DNA of 32,623 bases, from NCBI GenBank assembly GCA_022701365.1, contig JAKUHH010000246.1, forward strand, positions 1 to 32,623, given 5' to 3'. Positions within the stretch are counted from its first letter, which is position 1. Each line of letters begins with the position of its first letter. A program made the position numbers and the translations under genes. The notes under the pieces were generated by a model. The model saw only the letters and a list, made by a program, of their open reading frames with translations, had not been told where the DNA came from and searched no databases. The DNA comes from Mycocentrospora acerina (Eukaryota > Ascomycota > Dothideomycetes > Pleosporales). Positions 31,174-32,623 of the stretch are shown here, in pieces.

Positions 31174-32477
31174 GCCATTACACAAACTAGTCACAACGTA
31201 CGTAAGCTCACGTTTTGTATGGCAACTGGGCTGCTGCTGATGTTGTCTCAGGTAAGCTCGCAAAAACACAATTATCAAGGGGTCACACCAAATTAGATTA
31301 GTTCGTTACTATCTACAACCCTTTCTGATTGCTCTAGCTTTACGCATTTGAATATTTTCTGAATTTCCCAAGTTTTCTAACTTTCTCTCTGTTCCTGGCG
31401 ATTTAATTTCTAATTTTCGCAGTTTTTACATTCTCTCCATGCCTCGCGCCTAGAAGATCACACAGTTTCTTTTTTCAGGATTTATCCACGGCCGATGTCA
31501 TGGTGTTCGTGCTGCTGTCTCAAACCTAAGTGTAAACCAATTGGTGAACAATTTACATCATCCTGATATCTTACTCTAATGGTACTCAGTCCTGCGTATC
31601 TACACTATCTAGTCACTGACAATTTTACTGTATCATAGCTAAACTGAAATTGAATTATAGATGCTAAAGCTGTCATATTGATGCAAGCGTAAACGATAGC
31701 ATTAAATAGGAAAACAATAACCAAGCTTTATCTAAGTAATCTAGTAGATTGACTTACTTAACGCAATATTTTGTTGCAATGGAAGAGGTTAAGAGGAAGT
31801 TATAAGTTACCAAGTTTTCCTATTTTGTACCTCGTGTTATGGATCACGAGCGTGGTTACAAGTCATTCTATAAGTTTAATGACAGTCTGCTTTTAACTAA
31901 AGCACAATAATATACACAACTATTTATCGCAAAAAGTATTGATAGTAATTTAAAGTGATGTTAAATGATTTTAATCTCTAGATTAGTTTCTTTAATTTAC
32001 GAATGCTAAAAAGACTTCTTTTACTTTCTTTAGTAAATACATTACTAAAATCGATACTACACAAATACATAATAGAATACAGGCAACCACAACAAGATAT
32101 ACAATTTCAGGGCGACTACAAGTTAGTATAGGTGAAACTGCACGCGGCGGAGAATAAGCGGAAGCAGCCTTGGCTTATGGAACAACAAGTTACGCCTATG
32201 TGTCTTAGCTCTTCAGTAAACTTTAGCCATTTGAAGATGTGGCAAAGAATTGTGTACACCACTTTAAGCTAGCATATTCCTCTTGATTCTTCATTCAAGG
32301 ATTTGATCCATTGTGAGGAAAAACAACCTCAATGAGATACTCTGGATAAAGCGATCTTAATAAGATTAAGATAGAGCTCAGAATGCTTATTCAGATCATG
32401 CGTTTAAGTGATGCAAGACATCAAAAGTAATATATTCTTAACCTTCAAAAATAGTCGGATTCCTTTTGCTTGAAGGC
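31174..32477. other. Intergenic stretch near the right edge
   Basis: Normal to slightly AT-rich sequence. I find no supported gene and no RIP-type ghost frame here. Confidence 0.4.
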
Positions 32478-32563
32478 TTAGGCGATAGGACCGTCGAAAA
32501 TGAGGCACGTATGGTCTATATCAAACACCAACTTTGCCTTTTTCAGGGCGTCTGCTCTGACGC
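32478..32563 (-). CDS. Possible 3' exon of a gene running off the right edge
   Basis: After an acceptor-like GATGCCGCAG, the minus strand reads GVRADALKKAKLVFDIDHTC then LIFDGPIA and a stop at 32478. The peptide looks protein-like, and a branch-like CTGAT lies upstream in the window. Only 28 codons are visible, so family and reality are uncertain. Confidence 0.25.
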
Positions 32564-32623
32564 CTGCGGCATCAATATTTCATCAGATATCATCTCAACA
32601 CACATCAGACAGTCTCTCCTCTA

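Overview
The window is one chromosome end of a filamentous ascomycete (Pezizomycotina). It opens with nine CTAACC units, the C-rich strand of a TTAGGG telomere. It then runs inward through AT-rich DNA in which old reading frames remain readable but are broken almost only by TAG and TAA at former Trp and Gln codons. That is the mark of repeat-induced point mutation (RIP, CpA to TpA). Short 49-52 bp spliceosomal introns (one of 111 bp), a fungal AP-1-like bZIP factor, a penicillopepsin-type protease, and Tad-like, Ty1/copia and Ty3/gypsy relics fit this placement. I cannot name the genus from sequence alone.

Layout. 1-9.4 kb is subtelomere: telomere; an unidentified ghost reading frame; a ~25 bp minisatellite; a Ty3/gypsy gag relic with its own LTR; a 204 bp exact duplication around a single N (probably an assembly seam); a 3.3 kb single-frame ghost gene resembling the fungal OrsD/DUF3505 telomere-associated family; and a Ty1/copia gag-protease relic. 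All of these ghosts read toward the telomere. 9.4-11.8 kb holds a small GC-richer island with a 17 bp tandem repeat, a LINE 3' end, another ghost frame, and a second LTR inverted relative to the first. That LTR is where the unmutated chromosome begins.

11.8-32.6 kb is ordinary chromosome broken by two further AT-rich RIP blocks (about 16.2-18.1 kb and 24.5-28.15 kb). I can support four intact genes: a zinc-type alcohol dehydrogenase-like NADPH oxidoreductase (+, one intron), a secreted six-bladed beta-propeller protein (-), a bZIP factor (-, at least two introns, 5' end unresolved) and a secreted aspartic protease (-, two introns). A possible small secreted protein, a GC-rich gene fragment cut at a RIP border and a possible 3' exon at the right edge are weaker calls.

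Nothing ties the four genes into one pathway. Spacing is wide (4-5 kb), strands differ and RIP blocks intervene, so I read this as a two-speed subtelomere, not a cluster. Two of the four genes, and possibly a fifth, encode secreted proteins, as is common near fungal chromosome ends. I ran no searches: family calls come from reading motifs by eye, and the ghost genes were traced by translating the mutated strand.
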